A DNA stretch of 40,832 bases from DATJXG01 sp035500455 (GTDB taxonomy: Bacteria; Acidobacteriota; Terriglobia; Terriglobales; Acidobacteriaceae), in assembly GCA_035500455.1 (NCBI GenBank), contig DATJXG010000080.1, positions 1-40,832 on the forward strand, given 5' to 3'. A program made the translations under genes and the position numbers. The notes beneath the pieces are model-generated. The model saw only the letters and a list, made by a program, of their open reading frames with translations, was not told the origin of the DNA and made no database searches. Of this stretch, positions 23,064 through 31,956 are shown one piece after another. Each line of letters opens with the position of its first letter. The first letter of the stretch is position 1.

Positions 23064-26000
23064 GTGATTACCAGGAAAGAATCTGCGGTAAGCCCTTCGC
23101 TGCCTCCGGAGCGGTCCGGTGATGTCGGGGCTGCGCCATTGGCCGAGGTCACCGGCCAAATTTCCAGGCAGAACTGCTTCCCTCAAAACTATCTCGCACT
23201 GCTCGCAACTGCGATTGGCCAGGTCGGCGAAGCCATCGTTATTACCGATATCTCGGCGACCATTCAGTATGTCAACCCGGGTTTCACCTGCATCACCGGG
23301 TATAGCGCCGAGGAAGCGGTCGGCCGAAGCACGCGGCTCCTCAAGTCCGACCGCCAGGCCCCGGCCTACTACCGCGAGCTTTGGCAGACGATTCTTTCGG
23401 GTGGAGTCTGGCGGGGCGAACTGATTAATCGGCGCAAAGACGGCACCCTCTATACCGGGCAGATGTCCATTACCCCGGTCCGCGGCCCCGGCGGCTCCAT
23501 TACCCACTTTATCGCTGTCCAGCAGGACATTACCCAACGCCAGGCCACCGAAGCCGCGCTACACACCAGCGAGCAGCAGTTGGCGCAAGTCCAGCAAATT
23601 GCCACTCTCGGTAGCTGGGAGATGGATGTCCGGGCCCGCGAGTTTCGCGGTTCCGCCGGTTTCTTTGGCATCCTGGGCTGCACTCCCAGCAGCGCCGCCA
23701 TGCCGTTCGACTTTGTGATGAACACGATTGATGCCGCCGATCGTGAACGCATCGCCAAGTCTCTTGAGGACACCATTCAAACCCATGAACCTTTCGACGT
23801 CGAGCATCGGGTTGTGCGTCGTGATGGCTCGGTGCGCTTAGTCCGCACTCGCGGTCAACTGGTCGCTGCTCTCGGGAATGAGTCCGCGCGCCTGGTCGGT
23901 ACCTGTCACGACATTACCGACTTTCGGGTAGCGCATGAGAAGCTTCGCCAGAGCGAGGAGAGATTTCGCTCGCTCATCGCCAACCTCCCCACGGTCACCT
24001 GGACGTCCACAGTGGGGGGACACACCTCGTTTATCAGCCCCAACGTCGAGCAGGTTCTCGGCTTTACGCCGGAGGAGATATGCAAAAGAGGAGCCGATCT
24101 CTGGTTCGGGCGAATCTTCCCCAGCGATTCCGAACGGATTGCGGACGCCTTTCGGCAACTCTTTGCCGAAGGCCGGCCTTTCGACGTGGAATACCAGTTA
24201 CAACGCAGGGATGGCCGGTGGATCTGGATACATGATCGGGCATACCGAACCTACGACCGGGACGGGGTGTGGTATGCGGACGGCGTCTTTGCCGACATTA
24301 CCGATCGCAAGCTCGCCGAAGAGGCGCTGCGCGAGAGTGAAGAGCGTTTCCGCATCATGGCAGATGGTTGCCCGGCTGCCATGTGGGTCACCGACGAGGA
24401 AGGCAAGGTTCAGTTCATCAACCGCGCGTCCCGGGAAATGCTCGGCGCGACCCACGACCGGGTGAAGGCAGAGATGTGGCAAGAGTTGCTTCATCCCGAG
24501 GATGCGCCGGGGTATATCGGTACATTCCAGCACGCGGTTCGGGAACATACCGCCTTCAGGGCCGAAGCGCGGCTGCGGCGCGCGGATGGGGGGTGGCGGT
24601 GGATCGCTTCCTATGCCGAGCCCCGCTGGTCGCCGAAGGGCGAGTTCCTGGGGCACATTGGCCTCAGCCCCGATGTCAGCGAGCGCAAACAAGCCGAGCA
24701 GGACATGCAGTGCAGCGAAGAAAAATTCCGCCAATTGGCGGAGAACATTCGCGAGGTTTTCTGGATGAAGTCACCGGCGGGTGACGAGATGCTCTATTTG
24801 AGCCCGGCCTATGAGGCCGTGTGGGGCAGGACTAGGGACAGCTGCTACCAGAATCCGAAGGCCTGGGCGGAGGCCATCCATCCTGACGACCTGGAACGCG
24901 CCCATTCCATGATAACCATGCAGATACAGGGAGGACATCTTGAATCGGAATACCGCATACGAACACCCGACGGGAAGGAGAAATGGATATCCGATCGCGC
25001 CTTTCCCGTGCGCGATGAACGCGGGCAAATCACTCGCGTCGTCGGAATTGCCGAAGATATCACCCAGCGCAAACGCTACGAGAGGGAACTGATTCTCGCT
25101 CGAGAAGCCGCCGATTCCGCCAGCCTCGCGAAGAGCCAGTTCATGGCCAATATGAGCCACGAAATCCGGACTCCTATGAACGGGGTGATCGGAGCCGCCG
25201 GTCTGCTTCTGGATACCACCCTGACTCCGGAACAGCGGCAATATGCCGCAGTCGTGCGCGCCAGCAGCGTCACCCTGCTGGCGCTGCTCAATGACATTCT
25301 GGATTTCTCCAGGATCGAAGCCCGGAAATTGGTGCTGGAGTCCGCCGACTTCGATCTGCGTGCGGTGCTGGAGGAAGCGGCCGCTCTGCTGGCCATCAAG
25401 GCATCGGAAAAAGGGCTGCACCTGTCCTGGGACCTGGAGCCCGCAACTCCATGGGCGCTGCGGGGCGATCCCGGACGCTTGCGTCAGATTCTCATGAACC
25501 TGGTGGGCAACGCCGTCAAATTCACCGACTACGGAGAAGTCCTGGTCAGAGTGCGGCTGGAGAAACAGGCGGAAAAAGTGGTAACCCTGCATTTCACCGT
25601 GAGCGACACCGGCATCGGCTTCAGGCAGGAACGAGCTGCCAGTCTCTTCGAGCCCTTTGTCCAGGGGGATGCTTCCACCACCCGCCGCTTCGGCGGCACC
25701 GGACTGGGGCTGACCATTGCCAAGCAACTGGTGGAGATAATGGGTGGCGACATCGGCGTCCAGAGCGCCGAAGGGAAGGGATCGACGTTCTGGTTCACTG
25801 CCGTCTTTGAAACGCGAACCCAGGCCAGCCCTCCCACGCGCGAAAAAGCCGCGGCCTCAAAGCAGGAGATGCTTCAGGTCCCACGCGCAACCCTCGCCAG
25901 TCCCCAGGGACGAATTCTGGTGGCAGAGGACAACCTGACGAACCAGGAGGTGACGATGGCGATGTTGAACAAGCTCGGCCATCGCTCGGATGTGGTCAGC

Positions 26001-26711
26001 AATGGCATGGCAGCCCTGCAAGCGCTGCGGAAGGCCGACTACGACCTGGTCCTGATGGACTGCGGCATGCCCGAGATGGATGGCTACGAAGCCACTCGCC
26101 GCATTCGCGAGGGCCGCGACGGGATACGCAACCCTCGCATCCCCATTATCGCGCTTACGGCCGACGCGATGAGCGACGCCCAGGATAAATGCCGGCAGGC
26201 GGGTATGAGCGACTACCTTGCCAAGCCCATCGAACCGCGGCATCTGGGCGAGATCCTGGAGAAATGGCTGTTGCCTGCAAACCCTGCCGCCAAGATGACC
26301 GCGTCCAACCCTGTTTCCCCCGCAAAGACGAAGAGAGTCTTTAACGAGGAGGATTTGCTTTCTCGCCTCATGGGCGACAAAGGCCTGGTTGGGAAAGTCG
26401 TCGCCGTGTTCCTGGAGGATGCTCCGCAGCAGTTGCGTGCCTTGAACGACAAGCTGAAGGCCGGCGACGCGGATGCAGTTCGTTTGCAGGCTCATACGCT
26501 CAAGGGCGCGGCGGCGACGATCTCAGCCGAGATCCTGCGCGGGGTCTGCTCCGAGGTGCAGGAGGCAGCGGCCGCGAAAGAGTTGAGTCGCGTCGCGCCT
26601 TTGATGCTCCGATTGGAGGAAGAATTCCAACGGCTTGCGACCGCGCTCAAACAGACGGACTTGATTCAGTCGAAGGAGGGATCACATGCGTACGCTCATC
26701 GTCGAAGATGA
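23064..26711 (+). CDS. Hybrid histidine kinase: five PAS domains, HisKA, HATPase, REC, Hpt
   Basis: 1215 residues from GTG 23064. Five PAS/PAC units follow one another at about 43-165, 170-295, 298-420, 426-548 and 552-675, each ending with a DITxR/DVSER type PAC motif. HisKA holds His699 in ANMSHEIRTPMNGV; HATPase_c has the N box MNLVGNAVKF, DTGIGF and GGTGLGLTIAK. A receiver domain (949-1065) has Asp999 in LMDCGMPEMDGYEA, and a C-terminal Hpt domain has His1144 in AHTLKGAAATI. Phosphate can thus travel His-Asp-His and on to the separate regulator that overlaps its 3' end by 26 bp. No membrane segments: a cytoplasmic sensor, perhaps of redox or small ligands through PAS. Presence in a che operon suggests it shares regulators with CheA. 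Confidence 0.95.
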   Translation: MITRKESAVSPSLPPERSGDVGAAPLAEVTGQISRQNCFPQNYLALLATAIGQVGEAIVITDISATIQYVNPGFTCITGYSAEEAVGRSTRLLKSDRQAPAYYRELWQTILSGGVWRGELINRRKDGTLYTGQMSITPVRGPGGSITHFIAVQQDITQRQATEAALHTSEQQLAQVQQIATLGSWEMDVRAREFRGSAGFFGILGCTPSSAAMPFDFVMNTIDAADRERIAKSLEDTIQTHEPFDVEHRVVRRDGSVRLVRTRGQLVAALGNESARLVGTCHDITDFRVAHEKLRQSEERFRSLIANLPTVTWTSTVGGHTSFISPNVEQVLGFTPEEICKRGADLWFGRIFPSDSERIADAFRQLFAEGRPFDVEYQLQRRDGRWIWIHDRAYRTYDRDGVWYADGVFADITDRKLAEEALRESEERFRIMADGCPAAMWVTDEEGKVQFINRASREMLGATHDRVKAEMWQELLHPEDAPGYIGTFQHAVREHTAFRAEARLRRADGGWRWIASYAEPRWSPKGEFLGHIGLSPDVSERKQAEQDMQCSEEKFRQLAENIREVFWMKSPAGDEMLYLSPAYEAVWGRTRDSCYQNPKAWAEAIHPDDLERAHSMITMQIQGGHLESEYRIRTPDGKEKWISDRAFPVRDERGQITRVVGIAEDITQRKRYERELILAREAADSASLAKSQFMANMSHEIRTPMNGVIGAAGLLLDTTLTPEQRQYAAVVRASSVTLLALLNDILDFSRIEARKLVLESADFDLRAVLEEAAALLAIKASEKGLHLSWDLEPATPWALRGDPGRLRQILMNLVGNAVKFTDYGEVLVRVRLEKQAEKVVTLHFTVSDTGIGFRQERAASLFEPFVQGDASTTRRFGGTGLGLTIAKQLVEIMGGDIGVQSAEGKGSTFWFTAVFETRTQASPPTREKAAASKQEMLQVPRATLASPQGRILVAEDNLTNQEVTMAMLNKLGHRSDVVSNGMAALQALRKADYDLVLMDCGMPEMDGYEATRRIREGRDGIRNPRIPIIALTADAMSDAQDKCRQAGMSDYLAKPIEPRHLGEILEKWLLPANPAAKMTASNPVSPAKTKRVFNEEDLLSRLMGDKGLVGKVVAVFLEDAPQQLRALNDKLKAGDADAVRLQAHTLKGAAATISAEILRGVCSEVQEAAAAKELSRVAPLMLRLEEEFQRLATALKQTDLIQSKEGSHAYAHRRR

Positions 26712-27081
26712 CTTCACAAGCCGGATTCTGCTGCAATCGTTCCTTTCGCGATATGGCGATTGCCACATTGCGGTCAACGGCCGGGAGGCGGTGGCGGCGT
26801 TTCGTGCTTCCCGGGAGAGCGGGCAACGATACGACTTGATCTGCATGGACATCATGATGCCGGAAATGGACGGCCAGGCCGCGGTCAAGGAAATCCGCGC
26901 TCTGGAAGAAGCTGGCGGCACCCTATCCACCAACGGCGTAAAGATCGTCATGACTACGGCCCTGGACGATGTGAAGAACGTCGTAGAGTCATTCAAGTCA
27001 CTGTGTGATGCTTATCTGTTCAAGCCCATCGACCCGGGAAAGTTGCTCGCCCAGATCAAGGCCATGCACCTCATCGCATGA
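26686..27081 (+). CDS. Single-domain response regulator
   Basis: 131 residues, ATG 26686 with AGGAGGG about seven bases upstream, overlapping the hybrid kinase by 26 bp. Receiver fold with VEDDFTSR, phospho-acceptor Asp55 in LICMDIMMPEMDG, MTTALDD and Lys in FKPIDPGK. No output domain. Probably receives phosphate from the Hpt of the preceding kinase; it may act by protein contact, or as a phosphate sink competing with CheY. Last gene of the operon. Confidence 0.93.
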   Translation: MRTLIVEDDFTSRILLQSFLSRYGDCHIAVNGREAVAAFRASRESGQRYDLICMDIMMPEMDGQAAVKEIRALEEAGGTLSTNGVKIVMTTALDDVKNVVESFKSLCDAYLFKPIDPGKLLAQIKAMHLIA

Positions 27082-27297
27082 GTTGGCGGCTGCGATGCTG
27101 CGGGAACGCCCTCCGGTGTCGCGTGGCCATCCCCGAAGTCCGGGCCTTGGGCCGCCCAATCCCTCCCCGTCCCACAACCTGTTCGATTCCTGCCGCGCGC
27201 GCTTAGCCCGGAGTAGCCAAAGAAACATCTTAGAACTCTCCACCCACCGCCTAATGCCTTGGGGTTGCTTCCGATTGCTTTCAGGGCAGTTAGGGGC

Positions 27298-27311
27298 GTG
27301 ATTTCTGTCAC
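27298..27311 (+). promoter_or_regulatory. CRP/FNR-type palindrome upstream of the molybdoenzyme operon
   Basis: GTGA-TTTCTG-TCAC, the same GTGA-N6-TCAC pattern found before the dehydrogenase operon and the oxoacid oxidoreductase operon. Its centre is about 61 bases before the start predicted from TATACA (near 27366), a class I activator distance. A looser GTGA-N8-TCAC copy at 27318-27333 is centred near -41. Confidence 0.45.
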
Positions 27312-27360
27312 GCTGGAGTGAGCGTTACGTCACATTGCGCGTCTCCGTCCTTATATACAT

Positions 27361-27382
27361 TAGTTGCGAACATTCGAAACTA
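27361..27382. promoter_or_regulatory. 22-bp imperfect palindrome, candidate ArsR-type operator
   Basis: Arms TAGTT...CGAA and TTCG...AACTA match in 18 of 22 positions of the two-fold axis. It overlaps the start of transcription expected from the TATACA at 27354-27359, where a repressor would block initiation. The operon ends with an ArsR-type regulator gene (33566), making autoregulation likely. Confidence 0.55.
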
Positions 27383-27459
27383 TGAAAGATAGAAATAAAG
27401 AAACTGCTTCGCAAGACAGATTCCTGCTACACACGATCGCATTCTAGGGGAGGTTGGAT

Positions 27460-27807
27460 ATGGTACGTCTTCATTCGTGGTTAATCGCGGGCTCCATTCT
27501 GGGAATGCTCCTGCTCGGGGCCGGACAAGCTGCGGCACAGAACCTCAATGGAAAGGAGCTGTACCGCAACAACTGCAAGACCTGTCACGACGCCGGCTCG
27601 CCTTACCGGCAATACACGCCGATGACGCTGACCCAGGAGCAGTGGAGGATCTTCTTCCAGAAGAAACTGGTGCACGCGCATCAGAACGCTGTTCATCCCA
27701 AAACCGGAGAGAAATTCAAGATGCTCAGTCCGGAACAGATCAAATCAATTCAGCGGTTCGTGATTGATCATGCGGCGGATTCGGAACAACCCGCCACCTG
27801 CGGCTAA
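27460..27807 (+). CDS. Small monohaem cytochrome c, periplasmic
   Basis: 115 residues from ATG 27460, six bases after GGGGAGG; an upstream TTG in frame is less likely. Signal peptide to about residue 26 (LIAGSILGMLLLGAGQAAAQ). One haem c site, CKTCH at about residues 39-43, after LNGKELYRNN, and a likely distal Met in KMLSPEQIKSIQRFV near the C terminus, which is a class I cytochrome c arrangement. First gene of the respiratory operon, probably the soluble electron carrier to or from the molybdoenzyme complex or across to the outer-membrane protein encoded next. Confidence 0.9.
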   Translation: MVRLHSWLIAGSILGMLLLGAGQAAAQNLNGKELYRNNCKTCHDAGSPYRQYTPMTLTQEQWRIFFQKKLVHAHQNAVHPKTGEKFKMLSPEQIKSIQRFVIDHAADSEQPATCG

Positions 27808-27855
27808 CGAGTGGCCATTCCACTCGGCAGAAAGACTGAGAGAGGCGACAACACC

Positions 27856-29658
27856 ATGCATAAATATTCATTCATCCTTATTGCTCTCGTACTGCTGTTG
27901 GCATCCGCGGTTCCGGCCCAGAATTCACCGGCCGCCGCCCCAACTCAACCTGCTGCCACCGATGAGAACGCCCAGCTTCGCCAGGAACTGGAGCAGATGA
28001 AAAAGGCGGTTTCAGGCCTGGAAGAGCGGCTGGCAGCGCAGGAGAAGAAAGAACAGACGAAAGAATCGGAGACGGCAAATCAGACCAGTACGGCCGACCT
28101 TGCGGCCACCGTCAAAGACCTGGACGAGCGGGTTTCCCAGACCGAACGCCGGGGCGCTCTCGACCGCATCAACTTCTCCGGGGACTATCGCTTCGAGGCC
28201 CATTCGATCTGGGGGGATGTGCCCGCTCATTATGACGGAATGCAACTACAGAACCTGGTGGTGAAGACCCTGTTCTACGCCAACACCAACGGGGGCGCGA
28301 TGCCCGGCAGCATCGACCAGATCAACAACAACGTGGCGCAGAAGTACTCCGACTATCAGTATTTCACCAACAACCTGACATTCACCCAGTTGAAGGCGGC
28401 CATGGGGCAATTCTCTCCCGCCATGCAGCAGCAACTATTTGGCATGTTGCAGCCCGGAACCTTTGTTCCTGCCTACAAAAACAACACTGACATCCTTTAC
28501 ACCAACCGGCTTCGGCTGAATTTGGACTCGAGGATCAATGATGACCTGAGCGTGACCGCACGCCTGAGCATGTACAAGGCGTTCGGCGATTCCACCGGCG
28601 TGCAGGTGTTCGACGGGCAACCCAGCTCGATGAACATCGACGGAACCACCGCCGGAGTTCCCAACTCCGACATGCTGCGCGTGGAACGAGCCTACTTCAC
28701 CTGGAACCATGTGGGCGGCTCTCCTCTTTATATCTCCATCGGGCGCAGGCCATCCACCGACGGCCCGCCATTGAACTTCCGCAATGACGAACCGCGGGGC
28801 GGAACTCCCTCCGGAGCGTTGATTGATTTTCAGTTTGACGGCATCACCATCGGCTACCACTTCAACGACAAGATGGTCTGGCGGCTCTGCTATGGGTTGG
28901 GCTATCAGTCCGGATTTGGTAACGGCAATCTCCTCAAGTCGCCCGCCGACCGCCTGAAGGACACGCACCTGATTGGCGCCAACCTGGACCTGTTCAGCAC
29001 CGACAGGACCTTCATTCAAGCCACCTATGCTCACGCCTTCAATGTCACCGATGGTTTCGACGGACTTCTGGTCCTTCCGGTAAATCCTCTCACCGGCGAC
29101 GCCGTCAATGCTCCCGTAGTGATGCGCTATACGCCTTCCGCGAACCTGGGCGCCATCGACCTGTTCGGGGTGAACCTGAACCGGCAAGTTGGTTCGATGG
29201 AACTTTACCTGAGCGGCAATTACTCGGGAACCAGGCCAAACGGAGTGACCACGCCATTCGGCGGGCTCATGTCCGATCCCTTTGAAACTCCGGTAGCGCG
29301 CAATGGAGCCATGTTCTACGCCGGCGCCCGCTACAGCTTTCCGCAGAACGACGGCCGCACCAAGATTGGGTTCGAGTTCAACCACGGTACCAAGTACTGG
29401 TTCAACTTTGCCCAGGCGGAAGACGACATCATCGCCCCCAAGACCAGCACCCGCGGCGATGTCTATGAAACCTATATCACCCATCGCATTTATGAGCGCT
29501 TCATCATGAAGCTGGGTTACATCCGCTACAACTACAACTACTCGGGATCGGGATGGCACGTAGGTGCTCCCAAGGATCTCGATACCGTGGCCATTCTCGG
29601 ATTCCCGACTTACAAGAACGCGTCGATGCTCACTTTCGGGCTGACCACGCGCTTCTGA
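27856..29658 (+). CDS. DUF3373-like outer-membrane beta-barrel protein
   Basis: 600 residues from ATG 27856 (GAGAGG upstream). Signal peptide to about residue 22 (LLLASAVPAQ), a coiled-coil segment (ENAQLRQELEQMKKAVSGLEERLAAQEKKE, about 36-65) as in porins that hold peptidoglycan or trimerise, then from about residue 98 (NFSGDYRFEA) amphipathic strands to the C terminus, which ends MLTFGLTTRF with the barrel-insertion Phe. The central part resembles the DUF3373 family known from metal-reducing and other anaerobic bacteria. Encoded between a cytochrome c and a molybdoenzyme, it may pass substrate or product, or form a porin for electron exchange; only the barrel is directly supported. Confidence 0.8.
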   Translation: MHKYSFILIALVLLLASAVPAQNSPAAAPTQPAATDENAQLRQELEQMKKAVSGLEERLAAQEKKEQTKESETANQTSTADLAATVKDLDERVSQTERRGALDRINFSGDYRFEAHSIWGDVPAHYDGMQLQNLVVKTLFYANTNGGAMPGSIDQINNNVAQKYSDYQYFTNNLTFTQLKAAMGQFSPAMQQQLFGMLQPGTFVPAYKNNTDILYTNRLRLNLDSRINDDLSVTARLSMYKAFGDSTGVQVFDGQPSSMNIDGTTAGVPNSDMLRVERAYFTWNHVGGSPLYISIGRRPSTDGPPLNFRNDEPRGGTPSGALIDFQFDGITIGYHFNDKMVWRLCYGLGYQSGFGNGNLLKSPADRLKDTHLIGANLDLFSTDRTFIQATYAHAFNVTDGFDGLLVLPVNPLTGDAVNAPVVMRYTPSANLGAIDLFGVNLNRQVGSMELYLSGNYSGTRPNGVTTPFGGLMSDPFETPVARNGAMFYAGARYSFPQNDGRTKIGFEFNHGTKYWFNFAQAEDDIIAPKTSTRGDVYETYITHRIYERFIMKLGYIRYNYNYSGSGWHVGAPKDLDTVAILGFPTYKNASMLTFGLTTRF

Positions 29659-29674
29659 CAGGAGAATGCGGATC

Positions 29675-29701
29675 GAGGGCTGGCCGTTTCGGCCGGCCCT
29701 C
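29675..29701. terminator. 12-bp hairpin inside the respiratory operon
   Basis: GAGGGC-T-GGCCG, loop TTT, CGGCC-G-GCCCTC: a 12-bp stem with one T:G wobble between the porin stop and the molybdoenzyme start. No T-run follows. Probably a partial terminator or a processing/stability element that sets different levels of the barrel and the enzyme. Confidence 0.5.
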
Positions 29702-29732
29702 AGTCCCAGACCGGATTGTCAAAGAGTGGACA

Positions 29733-31952
29733 ATGAGCACAAAGATTTCACGCCGGGGTTTTCTGAAGGGGAGCACAACGGTTGCCGCGTTGGCCGGGGG
29801 CGGCACAGCCCTTGCCGAGCCCCGCGTTCCCGGCTGGCGGGGCGAAACCCGGGTCGAGCAGATTGCGACCAACTGCGAGATGTGCTTCTGGCGTTGCGGA
29901 GTCATGGCCGAGGTCGCCGATGGCAAAGTGCTCAAGCTGCAAGGAAATCCCCATCATCCCTTAACCAAGGGGCAGTTGTGCGCTCGCGGGAATGCCGGCA
30001 CTCAGCTCCTCTACGATCCTGATCGCTTGAAGTATCCGCTGATCCGGACAGGGAAGCGGGGCGAAGGAAAGTTCAGGCGCGCTTCCTGGGTCGAGGCGTT
30101 GGATCTGTTTGCCTCCCGGTTGAAAGACCTGAAAGATAAGTATGGCGCCGAGAGCGTTGCCTTCTTTCCTCACGGCGTGGCGGCGGGATTTTTCGCCACG
30201 CTGATGAGGGCGTACGGAACGCCAAACTCCGCCGAGCCGGCGTTCGCGCAATGCCGGGGGCCGCGTGACGTGGGATATCAGCTCACGTTCGGGCGCGCAG
30301 TGAATTCTCCCGAACCGGTGGACCTCGAGGAAGCCAGGGCGATCGTCCTCATCGGCAGCCATATTGGCGAGAATGTATTCACCTCGCAGGTGACCAATTT
30401 CATCACCGGCCTGCAGCGCGGCGCCAAGCTGGTGGTGGTGGACCCGCGATTTTCAACGGCCGCATCCAAGGCGGATTTCTGGCTGCCGATTAAGCCGGGG
30501 ACAGACATCGCCCTGCTGCTGGCGTGGATGAATGTCCTGGTCTCCGAGAAACTCTACGATGCCGATTACATCCAGCGGTACGCCTCCGGCATGAAGGAAC
30601 TGGAAGAGCATGTCAATCAGTTCCCGCCCGAGTGGGCGGAGCCGATCACGGAGATTTCGGCGGCGCAAATCCGCGACACCGCCCACCTCATGGCCGAAGC
30701 CAGGCCGGCGGTAGCCATTCACCCCGGGCGCCACACCACCTGGTACGGAGACGATACGCAGCGCGCCCGGGCGATGGCGATTCTCACCGCTCTTCTCGGA
30801 GCCTACGGACGCAAAGGCGGAATGTTCCTGCCCTCCAAGCTGCGGCCGGGACGCATTCCCCTTCCTTCATTTCCCGAGTCGCAGAAGGGGCGCGCCGATG
30901 GTGGCGGCAGTCAATATCCTCTGGCCGGCGAAGAATCGCAGGGACTCACCCAGTCCCTCGTTCAAGCCACTATGACCGGCCACCCTTATCCGATCAAGGG
31001 CTGGGTCGTGTATGGCCAGAATGTTCTCGAAAGCATCCCGCAGCGGCAAAACACGCTGCAGGCTATCGAACAACTGCAGTTCATGGCAGTAGTCGATGTT
31101 CTGCCGGTCGAGCAAACCCGCTATGCCGACCTGGTTCTGCCGGAAGCCACCTATCTGGAACGCTACGATCCTCCCGCGGTGGTCACTACCGCGAAGCGCC
31201 CTTATATTGCGATCCGGCAGCCCGCCATCGAACCTCTCCACGAATCGAAGCCCGGCTGGTGGATCACCAAGCAGATGGCGCAGCGCCTGGGGCTGGAAAA
31301 CTACTTCCCCTGGAAGGACCCCGAGGAACATCTCGCCCGCCTGCTGCAGCCAATGAACGTGAACCTGACGGAACTCAAGTCGCTGGGCGCGGTGTCGTTC
31401 GACGGCCATCCATATATAGAAGACCGCACGGACGAAGACGGCCCTCTCTTTCCCACCCAGAGCGGACAGATCGAACTGGTCTCTTCCGTACTGGCGGACC
31501 TGCATTTCGACCCGCTGCCAAAATTCACCCCTCCCGATCAACCTCCGGACGGCTATTTGCGGCTGATTTATGGGCGCGCGCCCGTCCACTCCTTCGCCCG
31601 AACGGAGAACAACTCATGGCTGAACGACCTCATGCCTGAAAACCAGGTTTGGATACACAGCCAGATCGCGGCGAAGTTCGGGGTAAGCAACGGAATGAAG
31701 GTGGTCCTGGAGAATCAGGATGGGGTTCGCAGCCTGCCCATCGCGGTACGCGCCACCGAAGGCATCCGCAGCGACTGCGCCTATATGGTGCATGGCTTCG
31801 GTACATTGGCGGCGGGGCTGCGCAACGCCTACAAGAAGGGCGCCTCCGATACGCAGTTGATTACCCGGGTTGCGATTGATCCCATCATGGGCGGCACCGG
31901 CATGAGAGTGAACTTCGTTCGCCTGGTTCGGGCGGAAGCGGGCAGGAGTTAA
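29733..31952 (+). CDS. Molybdopterin oxidoreductase, PsrA/PhsA-like catalytic subunit (Tat signal)
   Basis: 739 residues from ATG 29733; the open frame runs further upstream through the porin end and hairpin but without a start signal. Tat motif SRRGFLKG (6-13) exports it folded. A 4Fe-4S site is formed by Cys48, Cys51, Cys55 and Cys83 (CxxCxxxC...C). Cys174 in AFAQCRGPRD is the expected molybdenum ligand (Cys, not Ser or Sec). Domains for bis-MGD binding follow (VVVDPRFSTAASKADFWLPIKPGTD; the C-terminal dinucleotide-binding domain from LRLIYGR). Similar in size and layout to polysulphide/thiosulphate reductases of the DMSO reductase family. With the Fe-S and cytochrome b genes directly downstream it forms a quinone-linked periplasmic oxidoreductase. 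The substrate (sulphur species, arsenic species, other) is not settled by sequence. Confidence 0.92.
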   Translation: MSTKISRRGFLKGSTTVAALAGGGTALAEPRVPGWRGETRVEQIATNCEMCFWRCGVMAEVADGKVLKLQGNPHHPLTKGQLCARGNAGTQLLYDPDRLKYPLIRTGKRGEGKFRRASWVEALDLFASRLKDLKDKYGAESVAFFPHGVAAGFFATLMRAYGTPNSAEPAFAQCRGPRDVGYQLTFGRAVNSPEPVDLEEARAIVLIGSHIGENVFTSQVTNFITGLQRGAKLVVVDPRFSTAASKADFWLPIKPGTDIALLLAWMNVLVSEKLYDADYIQRYASGMKELEEHVNQFPPEWAEPITEISAAQIRDTAHLMAEARPAVAIHPGRHTTWYGDDTQRARAMAILTALLGAYGRKGGMFLPSKLRPGRIPLPSFPESQKGRADGGGSQYPLAGEESQGLTQSLVQATMTGHPYPIKGWVVYGQNVLESIPQRQNTLQAIEQLQFMAVVDVLPVEQTRYADLVLPEATYLERYDPPAVVTTAKRPYIAIRQPAIEPLHESKPGWWITKQMAQRLGLENYFPWKDPEEHLARLLQPMNVNLTELKSLGAVSFDGHPYIEDRTDEDGPLFPTQSGQIELVSSVLADLHFDPLPKFTPPDQPPDGYLRLIYGRAPVHSFARTENNSWLNDLMPENQVWIHSQIAAKFGVSNGMKVVLENQDGVRSLPIAVRATEGIRSDCAYMVHGFGTLAAGLRNAYKKGASDTQLITRVAIDPIMGGTGMRVNFVRLVRAEAGRS

Positions 31953-31956
31953 GGTT

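Larger units (their letters stand above)
27082..27459. other. 378-bp intergenic region with the control region of the molybdoenzyme operon
   Basis: No gene. The first 200 bases are GC-rich with no clear intrinsic terminator for the che operon. The last 160 bases hold a CRP/FNR-type palindrome (27298-27311), a TATACA -10 candidate (27354-27359), a 22-bp imperfect palindrome (27361-27382) and an AT-rich leader ending in the ribosome site GGGGAGG (27447-27453). Confidence 0.65.

Noticed and set aside
27318..27333. Second CRP-like palindrome GTGA-N8-TCAC
   Set aside because: Spacing of eight instead of six is not standard for the family; kept only as a note in the control region.
28435..29559. 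374-codon open frame on the minus strand
   Set aside because: Antisense of the outer-membrane barrel gene, whose signal peptide and C-terminal Phe support the plus strand.
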